Part shown: in pieces, positions 1 through 9,100 of the stretch
How positions within the stretch are numbered: position 1 is the stretch's first letter
Layout of the letters: each line of letters opens with the position of its first letter
NCBI RefSeq assembly: GCF_002727125.1
Contig: NZ_NHOA01000113.1
Coordinates: 35,778-99,777 of the forward strand
Source: Halorubrum persicum
GTDB lineage: Archaea > Halobacteriota > Halobacteria > Halobacteriales > Haloferacaceae
Reading direction: 5' to 3'
DNA: 64,000 nt
The notes under the pieces: model-generated
What the model saw: the letters and a program-made list of their open reading frames with translations, nothing else
Databases searched by the model: none
Told to the model about the DNA's origin: nothing
Program-made: the position numbers and the translations under genes

Positions 1-530
1 GAGATGTCAGGCTCAGCCTCCAGAATGATCTCCTGAAGTTCTTGGAGGATGGTTTCTGCTTCAAGAACAGGGATCTCTTGTTCACGGGCCATGATCCGAG
101 CGTTCATTTTCGACTGCGTGTACGCCCGACCGTATTCGATCGCTGTTACGAGTCCGCTGACACCGTGACGGTCGATATAGAGGCTAATATTCTCGTTCGA
201 GTGGCGTTCCGCGAGAGCAACGAGGAGCGTCGGCGTGATCTGGAACGTCTCCCCGCCGGCCTGAATCGTCATATCAACCTGACTCGCTCGATAGCGGTAC
301 GGTTGCGTCTCCGTAACCCGCTCCAAGAGATTGATCTCCACGAGATGTTTGATATCCTCGTAAATGGTTGTCGTCGAACTCTTGATGCCCTCAGACAGTT
401 CCTTGACGGTTGGCGAGTCAAGTTCGAGGACACGAGCATACAGTTTGGCGAGCCGGTCGTTCCGAATCACGTCGGAGACGGCTAGCATCGTATCAAGCGG
501 GTGTGAATGTGATACTGCGGATTCAGCCAT
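1..530 (-). CDS. Haloarchaeal winged-helix regulator, 3' end outside window
   Basis: The reverse strand reads open from an ATG at 530 to the window edge, about 176 residues, beginning MAESAVSHSHPLDTMLAVSD. Residues 15-75 look like a winged helix, with a recognition-helix-like SSTTTIYEDIKHLVEINLLE. A second domain containing VTAIEYGRAYTQSKMNARIM follows. The layout resembles the regulator at 1265-1888 (N-terminal winged helix, then an ITPTLLVAL / ITPELIEAI segment), so the two appear paralogous. That relative is paired with a PIN-like gene; a similar partner may lie left of the window, but this cannot be seen. DNA binding is inferred from the fold only; ligand and target are unknown. Confidence 0.75.
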   Translation of the reverse strand, partial: MAESAVSHSHPLDTMLAVSDVIRNDRLAKLYARVLELDSPTVKELSEGIKSSTTTIYEDIKHLVEINLLERVTETQPYRYRASQVDMTIQAGGETFQITPTLLVALAERHSNENISLYIDRHGVSGLVTAIEYGRAYTQSKMNARIMAREQEIPVLEAETILQELQEIILEAEPDI

Positions 531-652
531 GTATTTTAATTTCCGCAAAATATTAAAAATCTCCCGGCAGGATGAGGTCACGTAGATTCGATCTGAGGAC
601 AAAATCACAGCAGAGCCGAACCGTTATACACGTCACAAGTGGAGAAGATACT

Positions 653-1108
653 ATGGCGTACGAAAATCTCGATACGGAATTAGTGAATGCCCTTCTTGGA
701 AACGGACGTGAGAGTTTACGAAGTCTCGGTGATCAGCTCGATGTTTCTGTGACAACGGTCTCGAACCATTTGGCAGATCTCGAAGACGCAGGTGCAATTG
801 AGGGATACACGCCAATTGTCGATTACAGCAAACTTGGCTACGACGTGACTGCCATTCTCCAGCTCAAAGTCGATGGCCCCGGGCTACCGGATATTACAGA
901 CGCGCTTCGCGATGAACCGCAGATGGTGAGTGTGTATGAGACGACTGGCGATTACGACATCATCGCGATTGGAAAGTTCACAGATTCCGACGATATGAAC
1001 AACCAGATCAAGCGCATCTTGGCCGATGCAGATGTACAAGAATCCAATACGAGCGTCGTCTTGAACACTGTGAGTGAACACACGCAGTTCAGCGTTGGTG
1101 ACGACTAG
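653..1108 (+). CDS. lrp: Lrp/AsnC family transcriptional regulator
   Basis: This 151-residue protein has the standard Lrp/AsnC build. Residues 1-55 form a helix-turn-helix ([20 protein letters not shown]), and the rest is a RAM ligand-binding/oligomerisation domain ([20 protein letters not shown], then [16 protein letters not shown]). It closely resembles the haloarchaeal Lrp that usually sits beside glnA. I chose the ATG at 653 over the upstream 572 start because similarity to Lrp begins there and the extra N-terminus is basic and unlike a halophile protein. It probably binds DNA as an octamer and responds to an amino acid such as glutamine. No glnA is visible here, so its target is unclear. 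Confidence 0.88.
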   Translation: MAYENLDTELVNALLGNGRESLRSLGDQLDVSVTTVSNHLADLEDAGAIEGYTPIVDYSKLGYDVTAILQLKVDGPGLPDITDALRDEPQMVSVYETTGDYDIIAIGKFTDSDDMNNQIKRILADADVQESNTSVVLNTVSEHTQFSVGDD

Positions 1109-1264
1109 CGCGCTTGTGGAACGATTTGCCGTATCTAGCTGCATCACAGCAGAACTGATTCTCACTCATCGCGAAAATCCCATCTCTCCTCTTCTTATCC
1201 AAACTATAGTGACTCAGTTCCGTGGCAAACGTTTATAGTTTCTAGTTTCGTAACTCTATACAAG

Positions 1265-1888
1265 ATGAGCTACGATACAGAACACGTGCGAAACGCGGGT
1301 GACACTCCGGGGATGATCACCGGAATCCCTACCTTCGCAGAATTACTCGAGAACCCGTCTCTCGCTAGTCTCTATACATCGATTTGGCGGTCCGGGACTA
1401 CCACGGGCCCTGAACTCGTTGAAACAACGACAGTCTCGAAGAAGACGGTGTACGACTATCTGCATAAACTGGAACAGGCGGGCCTGATCAGCAAAGTTGA
1501 TCATGATAGCAGAACCGCCGTATACACCGCTGAAAAGTTCGAACTGACATTGACAGTCCGCGAGACAGAAGTCTCGATTACACCTGAACTTATCGAAGCG
1601 ATCGCACAGAAGAACGAATATCCAGCGATCGAGCGGGTTCTCGAAGACCACGGCATCGTCACGTTCGCACTCGCATACGACCTCGTGAAAGCACACAGTG
1701 AGGGAGATGTCACAATCCGGCAGATCGCGAGCCTCGCAGACCTTTCTTCTGGAACTGCGTATGATCTTGTCGAAGCCATCTATTCGATTCTCGATCTTGG
1801 TGACGACGAGTCGGGCCCGACGACGTACACACCAGATGATTTCGATGAGAACGAAGGCGATCTCCTCGAGGAATTTGACGACAAGTAG
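1265..1888 (+). CDS. Winged-helix regulator, probable partner of PIN-like gene
   Basis: A 207-residue acidic protein with an N-terminal winged helix at about residues 25-95; SKKTVYDYLHKLEQAGLI is the recognition helix plus wing entry. A central domain and a second helix-turn-helix-like segment (IRQIASLADLSSGTAYDLVE, about 150-170) follow. An AT-rich box (gtttatagttt, about 1229-1239) lies upstream, where an archaeal TATA box would be. The stop codon is only 5 bases from the next ATG, so the two genes are almost certainly co-transcribed. By analogy with antitoxin-regulator/PIN pairs it may repress its own operon and neutralise or control the downstream nuclease-like protein. This is inference; the family has no known function I can name. 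Confidence 0.75.
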   Translation: MSYDTEHVRNAGDTPGMITGIPTFAELLENPSLASLYTSIWRSGTTTGPELVETTTVSKKTVYDYLHKLEQAGLISKVDHDSRTAVYTAEKFELTLTVRETEVSITPELIEAIAQKNEYPAIERVLEDHGIVTFALAYDLVKAHSEGDVTIRQIASLADLSSGTAYDLVEAIYSILDLGDDESGPTTYTPDDFDENEGDLLEEFDDK

Positions 1889-1893
1889 ACCGA

Positions 1894-2460
1894 ATGACGA
1901 GGATTTATACTGCGAATATTGCGGACACGGTGATGTTTCGGAACTTGGGAAAGCACCCCAGTCCGCACCTACAATCACTCAAAACTGCCGTAGAGGAAAT
2001 CGGAACAGAAATTTGGGTGCCAGCAGCAGTCTACCACGAACTGGCGGATACCGGGAGTGCTGACTCACCGGCGAATCCGTACCTCGATATGGCTATCGAA
2101 GAAGGGTGGCTGCGGGTAGCCTCACCGCTCCCCGGTAACCGCACAGCGGGATTCGATAGTAACGCTGGACCGGTTGAGAAAGCACGGTTCGTTGCAGATG
2201 GATTTCTCAATCAGCAAAGCAAGTATCCAGAGACGAACAACTGGCAGGATGCAGCAGTAGTCGCGTTGGCAGTTCGATTGTTCGATGCGAATGCTCGAAT
2301 CCGCGTGATTACCCACACAGCGGACGAAAATCTGGCCAAGGCGTGCGCTCGTATTCCTCCTGAATTTGGGTACTACGATATTAAATCCCGATACTATAAT
2401 CCGCCCCAGACAGCAAAGGATGAGTTTCCAACTATTGACCAGCTTTCGTGGAATGAGTGA
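1894..2460 (+). CDS. PIN-like domain protein (putative toxin ribonuclease)
   Basis: A 188-residue protein whose acidic residues fall in PIN-domain order: D11 (NIADTVMF), E in VPAAVYHELAD, D in NNWQDAAVVALAV, and D in VITHTADENLAKA. PIN domains cut RNA using such an acidic cluster, and VapC toxins belong to them. At 188 residues it is longer than a typical VapC (about 130) and has a C-terminal extension. It lies 5 bases after the winged-helix gene at 1265, an arrangement typical of toxin-antitoxin or regulator-nuclease pairs. Catalytic activity is inferred from motif positions only. The N-terminal acid sits in ADTVMF rather than the usual DTSVLI, so the protein may be divergent or inactive. 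Confidence 0.65.
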   Translation: MTRIYTANIADTVMFRNLGKHPSPHLQSLKTAVEEIGTEIWVPAAVYHELADTGSADSPANPYLDMAIEEGWLRVASPLPGNRTAGFDSNAGPVEKARFVADGFLNQQSKYPETNNWQDAAVVALAVRLFDANARIRVITHTADENLAKACARIPPEFGYYDIKSRYYNPPQTAKDEFPTIDQLSWNE

Positions 2461-2510
2461 TCCACCTCTAGGTCCCGCTCTGAGGCACTCGGTTTGATTA
2501 TTGATATATA

Positions 2511-2716
2511 ACAGGCATCTATTACAGATGTCTGTTACAGATGTCTGTAATAGATGGTTATTCTAGATAGTTCTATCAGGTGCATGCTTCAAAATCGGGA
2601 TCTCATCAGTACAGCTTCTAGTTCCAAAATAAATACAGATCGTTGTTACAGAAAGATGTTCTAGATATTCGTTACAGATTGTAGTCCCGAATGTCTGACA
2701 CAGATATATGTAACAG
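2511..2716. repeat. Iteron-like repeats upstream of parA
   Basis: The 264-base gap before parA carries repeated TTACAGA units: TTACAGATGTCTG at 2522 and again at 2535 (tandem, 13-base spacing), the inverted form CTGTAAT at 2545-2551, TTACAGA at 2646 and 2672, and inverted TGTAAC at 2709. Related CAGATGTCTG palindromes overlap the tandem copies. Clustered short repeats beside a ParA gene commonly act as a partition centromere (parS-like) or an autoregulatory operator. I saw no larger structure. Confidence 0.6.
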
Positions 2717-2724
2717 GCAATCAT

Positions 2725-3729
2725 ATGAGTCGGTATATGATAACGACTGTCATCTACGCTGAGTCCGGGGGGACGTACAAAACGACCATGACAGCAAACC
2801 TCGCGGTCGCGTTCAAGCGGATGGGGCTTGATGTCCTCGTGATCGACTTAGACCCACAGACAGGAAATCTCACCTCACTCTTTGACGTCGGAGAGAACCG
2901 TGGGAACCCGGATGCAGACAATCTCGTAAAGCACATTCTGGAAATGCCTGATAGCGACTTCGACGACCTCATCGAGACCTCTGAGGAGGGCATCGACATA
3001 ATTCCGAGCCACGACATGTTGGGGGACTTCACCTCCAACCTTGAGCAGAAGATCTCCTATGAAACGGGGATGAAGGGTATCTCTCGGGACGAGTACCCCC
3101 GCTTCGAGCTTCTATACAATCTCCTCTGGGAGCGAGAGCAGTTGAACGAAACGTACGACGCAGTCCTCATCGACCCCAACGCGCGCGCCGAAGACCTCCT
3201 GTACAATGCTATCTACGCGCTTCGGACACTGGTAGCACCCGTTAAGCCAGCTGGGAAGGGAAGTCTCAGCCTCGATGGTCTTGAGGAGATGGTCGGAAAC
3301 ATGGAGACTGCGCTGGACATCGAAATCGGGCTTTCGTGCGTGGTTCCGTCCGGGGTTGGGCAGACGAACGCCCACAAGCAGTATCGCGATCAGTTCGAAA
3401 ATACGGACTCCTTTGCAACGCCAGTCTCTATCGGGTCACGAGAGAGTCTGATGGACGCTATGTGGGAAGCCCGTGGCTCTGCGTTCAAAGTAGTCGAAGA
3501 GAGGTGGAAGACCTACGAGGAGGACGGCGAGATGATCACGGAGAAAGGTGAGCGAAGAGTGCCCGACCGTGAACTCGAAACGCTGGAGAAGCTATGGCAG
3601 CTGGCGGGATTCATTGCGACGGAGACGTTCGGTGTAGATGTCGACGATGAACTCGTCCTAGATATCGATGACTACGGGACTGAGACGATGCGGTTCAACC
3701 TCACGACTGAACCGGAGGTGGCTGACTAA
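2725..3729 (+). CDS. parA: ParA/Soj-like partition ATPase
   Basis: A 334-residue P-loop ATPase of the ParA/MinD class. The N-terminal Walker A region is ESGGTYKTTMTANLAVAF; A' is DVLVIDLDPQTGNLTSLF; Walker B is DAVLIDPNARAEDLLY. The usual deviant Walker A begins with a signature lysine (KGGxGKT); here that position is serine (SGGTYKT), while the P-loop lysine is kept. ParA ATPases position replicons by binding nucleoid DNA and a ParB-like partner. The repeats just upstream and the overlapping acidic gene downstream fit a partition cassette, suggesting plasmid or integrative-element origin. A second possible start lies four codons in; I kept the first ATG. Confidence 0.85.
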   Translation: MSRYMITTVIYAESGGTYKTTMTANLAVAFKRMGLDVLVIDLDPQTGNLTSLFDVGENRGNPDADNLVKHILEMPDSDFDDLIETSEEGIDIIPSHDMLGDFTSNLEQKISYETGMKGISRDEYPRFELLYNLLWEREQLNETYDAVLIDPNARAEDLLYNAIYALRTLVAPVKPAGKGSLSLDGLEEMVGNMETALDIEIGLSCVVPSGVGQTNAHKQYRDQFENTDSFATPVSIGSRESLMDAMWEARGSAFKVVEERWKTYEEDGEMITEKGERRVPDRELETLEKLWQLAGFIATETFGVDVDDELVLDIDDYGTETMRFNLTTEPEVAD

Positions 3730-4232
3730 TGGGGGGAGATTCATTCAAATCTGGGTCAGGGAACCTCAACTTCGGTGACGAGGAGGAAGAAGCAGATGAC
3801 GAACCAGAGAAACCCGATGATATCGCGAACGAGGAGGAAGATGATCAGGAACCCGAGGTAGCCACTTCTGCCGAAGTAGATGAATCCCGGACCTCCCGAG
3901 GAACAAAGAATGCGAACAGTCCCAGCGAGAAGAGCACGCCGACTACCCCGCCGGCCAGCGATACCGGAGCACACCAGACGAGCAGCCATCAGTATCCGTA
4001 CTTCGTACGTCGGAGTAATGTCGGAGACGAACGAGACAATCGGCTTGAGATCTTCGCTCGCGATGAAGTCGTCTCCCGAGAAGCGGAGTTTCGTAGCCGG
4101 CTTGCTACGGAGCTCGGGGCCGATGATATCGCGAAGACAGACGCCCGTGAGTATGCACTTCTCGCGGCGTTCGACAATGTGGAGGCCGTTGCAGAACTCA
4201 TGAGAGGAGACGGGTACGGCGAACTCGATTAA
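3729..4232 (+). CDS. Acidic ParA-partner protein
   Basis: This 167-residue protein starts inside the parA stop codon (TAATG), so translation is coupled. Residues 1-85 are a low-complexity acidic/Ser-Thr linker rich in Glu and Asp. Residues 90-167 form a folded part (YFVRRSNVGDERDNRLEIFA, then EFRSRLATELGADDIAKTDA). There is no ParB-type nuclease or helix-turn-helix that I recognise. Position makes it a candidate centromere-binding or ParA-stimulating partner, as small genes after archaeal parA often are. Function is inferred only from context. Confidence 0.7.
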   Translation: MGGDSFKSGSGNLNFGDEEEEADDEPEKPDDIANEEEDDQEPEVATSAEVDESRTSRGTKNANSPSEKSTPTTPPASDTGAHQTSSHQYPYFVRRSNVGDERDNRLEIFARDEVVSREAEFRSRLATELGADDIAKTDAREYALLAAFDNVEAVAELMRGDGYGELD

Positions 4233-4685
4233 CTGCTGTTTTCGTTCACTTCACCCTGCAACCGCTGAGGTTCCACTTCCTTTCTCCCACGGTGGCGCAT
4301 ACTTGATATGAGACTTCAACGGGCTTAGAGATCTACGCAGTCCAACCATTCAATGAGGAGGATTCTGACTGGTGGGCCCTGTTGAATCCGCAGAATGCGT
4401 CGGGATCTGGTCACTCCATATTCGTTTTAGGAGCGCTGTCGAGAGAACAGAGATAGAAACTTGCAGAGAACGAGGAGATCGGAGTCACTAGGGAAATCGA
4501 TCCAACTCCTCGACGACGAAGAGTTAGATACTCGTGTCTTCGGAAATTGTGATGCCCGTCCCGTCATCGGATTCAACAGAGCACACCCCAGAGCTATTCT
4601 TGGGTAAACCGTTCGTCTGATGTGTTGTCATAACATCATTTCATAAACCAGTAGTATTTCAAAACTCGAATACGTAAGAGAAAGT
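4233..4685. other. Intergenic stretch with IS-end footprint
   Basis: No credible complete gene. At about 4378-4412 the sequence TGTTGAATCCGCAGAATGCG resembles the end-like sequence next to the IS5-type remnant near 24,972, so it is probably a scar of such an element. A short open reading stretch (LGKSIQLLDDEELDTRVFG) ends near 4615 and may be a gene fragment. An AT-rich box near 4650 could be the promoter of the PadR gene. Confidence 0.4.
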
Positions 4686-4967
4686 ATGTACGACCTCACA
4701 GGCTTTCAGCGGGACTTGCTATACGTAATCGCCGGCCTTGATGATCCACACGGTCTCGCGATCAAAGACGAGCTCGAGGATTATTATGAAAAAGAGATCC
4801 ACCATGGACGTCTCTATCCGAATCTCGACACGCTTGTTGAGAAAGGACTTGTCGAAAAAAGTCAGCGTGATCGACGAACAAACGAGTATACAACTACTCG
4901 CCGGGGCACGAGGGAGATTGAGGCACGGGCCGAATGGGAAGCGAAGTATATCGACCACAGTGCCTGA
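4686..4967 (+). CDS. PadR-family winged-helix regulator
   Basis: A 93-residue protein matching the short haloarchaeal PadR type. The core LTGFQRDLLYVIAGLDDPHG, a HHGRLYPNLDTLVEKGLVEK segment (the PadR hallmark LYP...L...G) and a wing RRTNEYTTTRRGTREIEAR are all present. PadR proteins are dimeric repressors that often respond to phenolic acids or antibiotics; short haloarchaeal forms are common next to membrane or defence genes. The downstream frameshifted membrane gene begins about 40 bases after the stop and may have been its target. The start is the only ATG preceding the conserved core. Confidence 0.8.
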   Translation: MYDLTGFQRDLLYVIAGLDDPHGLAIKDELEDYYEKEIHHGRLYPNLDTLVEKGLVEKSQRDRRTNEYTTTRRGTREIEARAEWEAKYIDHSA

Positions 4968-5006
4968 CTAGCTCATCGGAGTCCATTCCACCCGATCATT
5001 CCAAGT

Positions 5007-5503
5007 GTGCATCGTCCCGGCCACTACGGCGCGTCTCTTGCTGTCTATTCGCCAGTGGGGTTTGTCCTTACCGCCTTCGGTGCTAGTGAACTTGCGATTG
5101 TTGGTGGTGCTGACGTGGTGGAGGGGTCGATGCTTCCCGACTTGGATCAGCGTGTGCCATCTGTTCAATACCGCGGTCCGACGCACACCATCTGGTTCAT
5201 GTTACTCGTTGCGTCCGCATTCGCTGTTACCGGCCTTGTCGTCGGTGTGAGCTCTACTGGGCTCATAGCCGGCGCCTTGCTTCCTCATTTGATGCCCTCG
5301 TTGGCGCTACCATGATCGGTGCACATCTTCTCGCGGATGTGCTGACCCCGATGGGGATTCAGCCGTTCAAACCTCTTCGCAACGACAAGTACACGCTTGA
5401 CATAGCGAAGGCCGCGAATCCGATTGCCAACTACGCCCTTCTCGTTGCCGGTGGTGTGCTCGCCGGTGTTGCATTCATTTTTGGGAGTGTCCTCGCGACG
5501 TAG
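5007..5503 (+). pseudogene. YdjM-like membrane metal-dependent hydrolase, frameshifted
   Basis: Two overlapping frames together make one YdjM/LexA-regulated-type membrane hydrolase. The first (5007-5315) carries MHRPGHYGASLAVYSPVGFV, a metal-binding-like LPDLDQRVP and RGPTHTIWF, and membrane helices. The second (from about 5290, ATG at 5312) continues GATMIGAHLLADVLTPMGIQ with the conserved H...D and a last membrane helix. The family normally reads straight through LxGxxxHLLxDxLTPxG, so a single-base shift near 5285-5292 splits it. This is either a true pseudogene or a sequencing error. The GTG/ATG choice at the 5' end is uncertain. Confidence 0.7.
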
Positions 5504-6143
5504 TGGCTCTCGGTCATGGTCAATTCACTGTTCGCTACCTCGGATTGAACAGACAATCCGAATGCAGGTAGGTGATTGTTTAGTGGCGTTCTATTGCTAT
5601 TCTCAGCAAAGGTTCAGTTGTTCCGGCTAAGACTAATGGTAGCCAATTCAGAGGGAACTTCGGAAACACTGAGCATGAATGTTTGAATTAACACAGCAAC
5701 CACCCTTACAGTTTTAAAAGACGGGATTGTACAGTATGGTATGAGAAGGCCCAGTCAAGTCCAAGCGATCTCTATTGGACTAACTTATGATACATCAGAT
5801 ATGTCCAGTATCTGCCCTGTGTCCAGCCAACCCAGAGACGGCCAAATCCCGCAAGATTTGGCCGTCATCGGTCATAAAAGGGAGACCTGATACTCAGAGT
5901 AGCTGTACAAACAACACCACGCTCCGGTCGAACCTGCGAATTGTCCGACGTGGGAACCAGACTAGACATCTCGAATCAACTGGATTCGGTGATACCCCGA
6001 GTTGCAACTGTGGATCACACTGTAGTGGGCTTGTTTTGGCTCTGTGGCCGATTCCTAATCATTGGGTGACAAATAGTGGTGACTGTACGAGGACTACTTC
6101 ACAAGCTCTAGCAGTAATCTCGGCTGGCGGAGGGGGTGTGTAA
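5504..6143. other. Long leader region before the giant gene, with a hairpin
   Basis: Six hundred and forty bases without a supportable gene. An open frame at 5787-6143 translates to a Cys/Ser/Thr-rich sequence unlike halophile proteins and is not called. A TATA-like ttttaaaag lies near 5712. A perfect 12-base-pair inverted repeat (GACGGCCAAATC / GATTTGGCCGTC, 6-base loop) at 5837-5866 could be a terminator, attenuator or operator. A purine-rich stretch (ggcggagggggtg) precedes the ATG at 6144 as a likely ribosome-binding site. Confidence 0.45.
5837..5866. repeat. Perfect 12-bp inverted repeat (hairpin)
   Basis: GACGGCCAAATC, ccgcaa, GATTTGGCCGTC: a perfect stem with a six-base loop, 278 bases before the giant gene. 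There is no T-run directly after it, so a regulatory hairpin or protein-binding site fits better than a terminator. Confidence 0.7.
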
Positions 6144-9100
6144 ATGCTACACCCATTCAACTACTTTAACGACCACACACTCCCAGACTGGCTCAAAGGC
6201 CCTCGCCACCACCAACTCGGTGCCCGGGAACCAGACGCACCGCAAATCAACCAAGTCCTCGTCGACACAATCAACGAGGCCGCCGAGGGTTACGCCGGCA
6301 GCCTCAATCGGGTCCGGCCCCACAAGGAAGAAGACGGTCTCAAATACGCCGAGGAACTCATCGCCGGGTTCCACAACGAGAGCGTCTCACACTCCAAGCT
6401 CGCCCAGCGGTTCAACCTCGCCGAGCAGCCCAAGAAGTTCTCCTTTGAGATGGTCCTGACCGACGAGACGGTCAAGTTCCACTGGGGACTCCCTGATAGT
6501 ATCCACCAGCGGGAGTTCCGCCAGCAAGTCTCCGGGCTCTACCCCAACTCCGAGATCAAGCCTGTCGACAACCCCTTCCCCGAGATCGAACCCGGCATGT
6601 ACCTCGCTGGAGGGAAACTCGAACTCGAACAGCACAAGTACCGGCCACTCCGCGGGACGAGTGGGCCAGACGCCTTCGAGACGGATCCACTCCGCAGCAC
6701 CCTGAGTGAGCTCGTCGGCTACAGCAACGAGGTCGCGATTGTCCAGTTCGTGTTCACGCCGGCAGGCCCCAACTGGACTGAAGGACACATGCCCCACGAA
6801 TGGAGCGCCGACCAGATCAACGATGGGTTGACCTACGGCCGCGTCAACGGGAGTTACTGGAACCCACGGCTTGACGACCCATCCGCCAAAGATCTCCGGG
6901 CCGCCGAGGAAGTCCTCAATCAGGAGGGCAAGCAGGCGTACTACCTCAACATTCGCTTCCTCGTGTTCGCCTCGTCACCGGATATCGCGAAACACCACGC
7001 CCACGGCATCGGGAGCGTCTTCTCCTCGCAGTACCACAACGAGGAGACCGGCCAGACGCTCCTGCCGCTCGCATTCAAAGAGCAAGGCGTCAAGGAACTC
7101 GCCCGGCGGACGGCCGCCCGCGAGTTCTCCTACGACCAGACCTCACTCAACGTCTCCGAGCTCGCCGGCCTCGCACACCTCCCCGGCGAGGAGGTGAACA
7201 TGACGAACGTCGACTGGACGCGGAAAGGCGTCGGCAACCGCCCACCCGCACAGGCAAACCGCACGACCAAACCACCCGACATGCGGGTGAATCGTGACCT
7301 GTCGGAAATTGGCGGCGAGGCCTCGGCGATGGCGTCACTCTCAGGCGACCACACTGAGGAGACCGACACCGTCGGTACTGACGCCCCCGAAGAGGAAGAC
7401 AACATCTTCATGAAGGGACTCGGCACCGTTCTCCGCTTCTTCTTCGACGACACCACCGATAGCGACGACGGCGACGACGGGCCCACAAAAACCGTTGATG
7501 TCGATTCATCCCCTGAGAAACAGGAGGCATTCAACGAGCTGTATCGTCAGTTCATCCACGGGGAAGTGACCCGTGAGAAGATCAAATCCCAGTTCAACGA
7601 CAACGTCGCCGACAACCTCATCCGGAAGTTCCAGAACCGCCGGGCCGACGAACTCGGGATCGACCTCGAAGAATATGACGCTCGCGACGACGTCTTCAGC
7701 GCACCCGGAGCCCGCACCACCCCTGACGAGGAGGAGACACCCGCCACGGACGCCGACGAGTCCGACACAGGATCTTCAACCAAGTCCCAAACACCAAGTG
7801 GGCCAGATATCCCACCCGAGGATGCCGAGGGCGTCACCGATCTCCCGGCCACGCCCGACGACGACCTGCCGGAGACGACTGACGACTCGACGGGCCCGCC
7901 AAGCCCGTACACACGCGGTCGCGAGAACCCCGCCCACCACAGTCACTACACCTACGACCAGTCCGACACCGACGTGCAACTTCGCCGGGAGCCCGGCCTC
8001 CAGCGGTACTTCCCATTCGAGCTCACGGCGACCGCCAGCGGGAAGGGACGCGCCCAAGAAGGAGACATCTTCGCCGGGTTCGACGTTCGCGACCGACTCG
8101 TCCACTCGCACACGCATCACCCGGACGAACCCATCTGGCTCGGCTACGACAACAACCCGATGGACGGCATCCGCGAAATCGGCCTCGAACCGTTCTCGTG
8201 GTTCCGGCACATGACGATCTTCGGGTCGACTGGCAAGGGCAAGTCCACCACCCTGAACATGATGATGAACCAGATCGCCCGGAAGGACTACGGGTTCGTG
8301 TTTATCGACCCGAAGGGCGACACCGTCGACGACCTCATCACACAGTTGCCCGAGGAGCGGATGGACGACATCGTGTGGATCGAACCGGGGAGTGAGACAT
8401 ACGACCAAGTCGCAGGCATCAACTTCCTCGAACCGGGCGAGTGTGAGACCCAAATCGAGTTCGACCGGGAAGTCGAGTCCATCATCAACGACCTCCGGGC
8501 AGTCCTGCGTGGGGGTGAATACTGGGGACCGAAGATGGAGGGAATCACCTCCAATGTCGCCCGGGCGATGATCCGGTCGCGACGCAAGTTCACGCTCGTG
8601 GACATGTACTACGTACTGGCCGACAACGAGAGCCGCGCGAAGTTCTCAAATGTGGTCAGCCAAGAAGGGATGAGCTTCATCCACGAGTACACCACGAAAA
8701 TCGCAGAGATGGATGTAGAGGAGATAGACCCGGTTCTCCGGCGGATTCAGGACTGGGTCGAGGATCCGATTTCCCGCGGGATCGTGGCTCATCGCGATGG
8801 GACAATCAACATCTCCCACGCCGTTGAGGAAGGGAAGATCATCCTCGTGCGGAATACGGTGCGGTCCGACGAGATCCGGAAGGTTGTCTCGACGGGCATC
8901 ATGCGCCGGGTGTGGTCGACCATCCGAAAGCGCGAGAAGGTTGAGGAAGCTGACCGGGAGCCCTTCTTCGCGATCATGGACGAGTTCGACGACATCGCCT
9001 CCGAGAACATGGCGCTCGACAAGATGCTCTCGAAGGCCCGCTCCGGGAAAATGGGCGTCATCACCTGTCTCCAGAACCCCTCGCAGGTGCGCGACATTGC

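Noticed and set aside
5787..6143. 118-residue plus-strand frame before the giant gene
   Set aside because: Cys/Ser/Thr-rich and neutral or basic, unlike halophile proteins; crosses a perfect hairpin.
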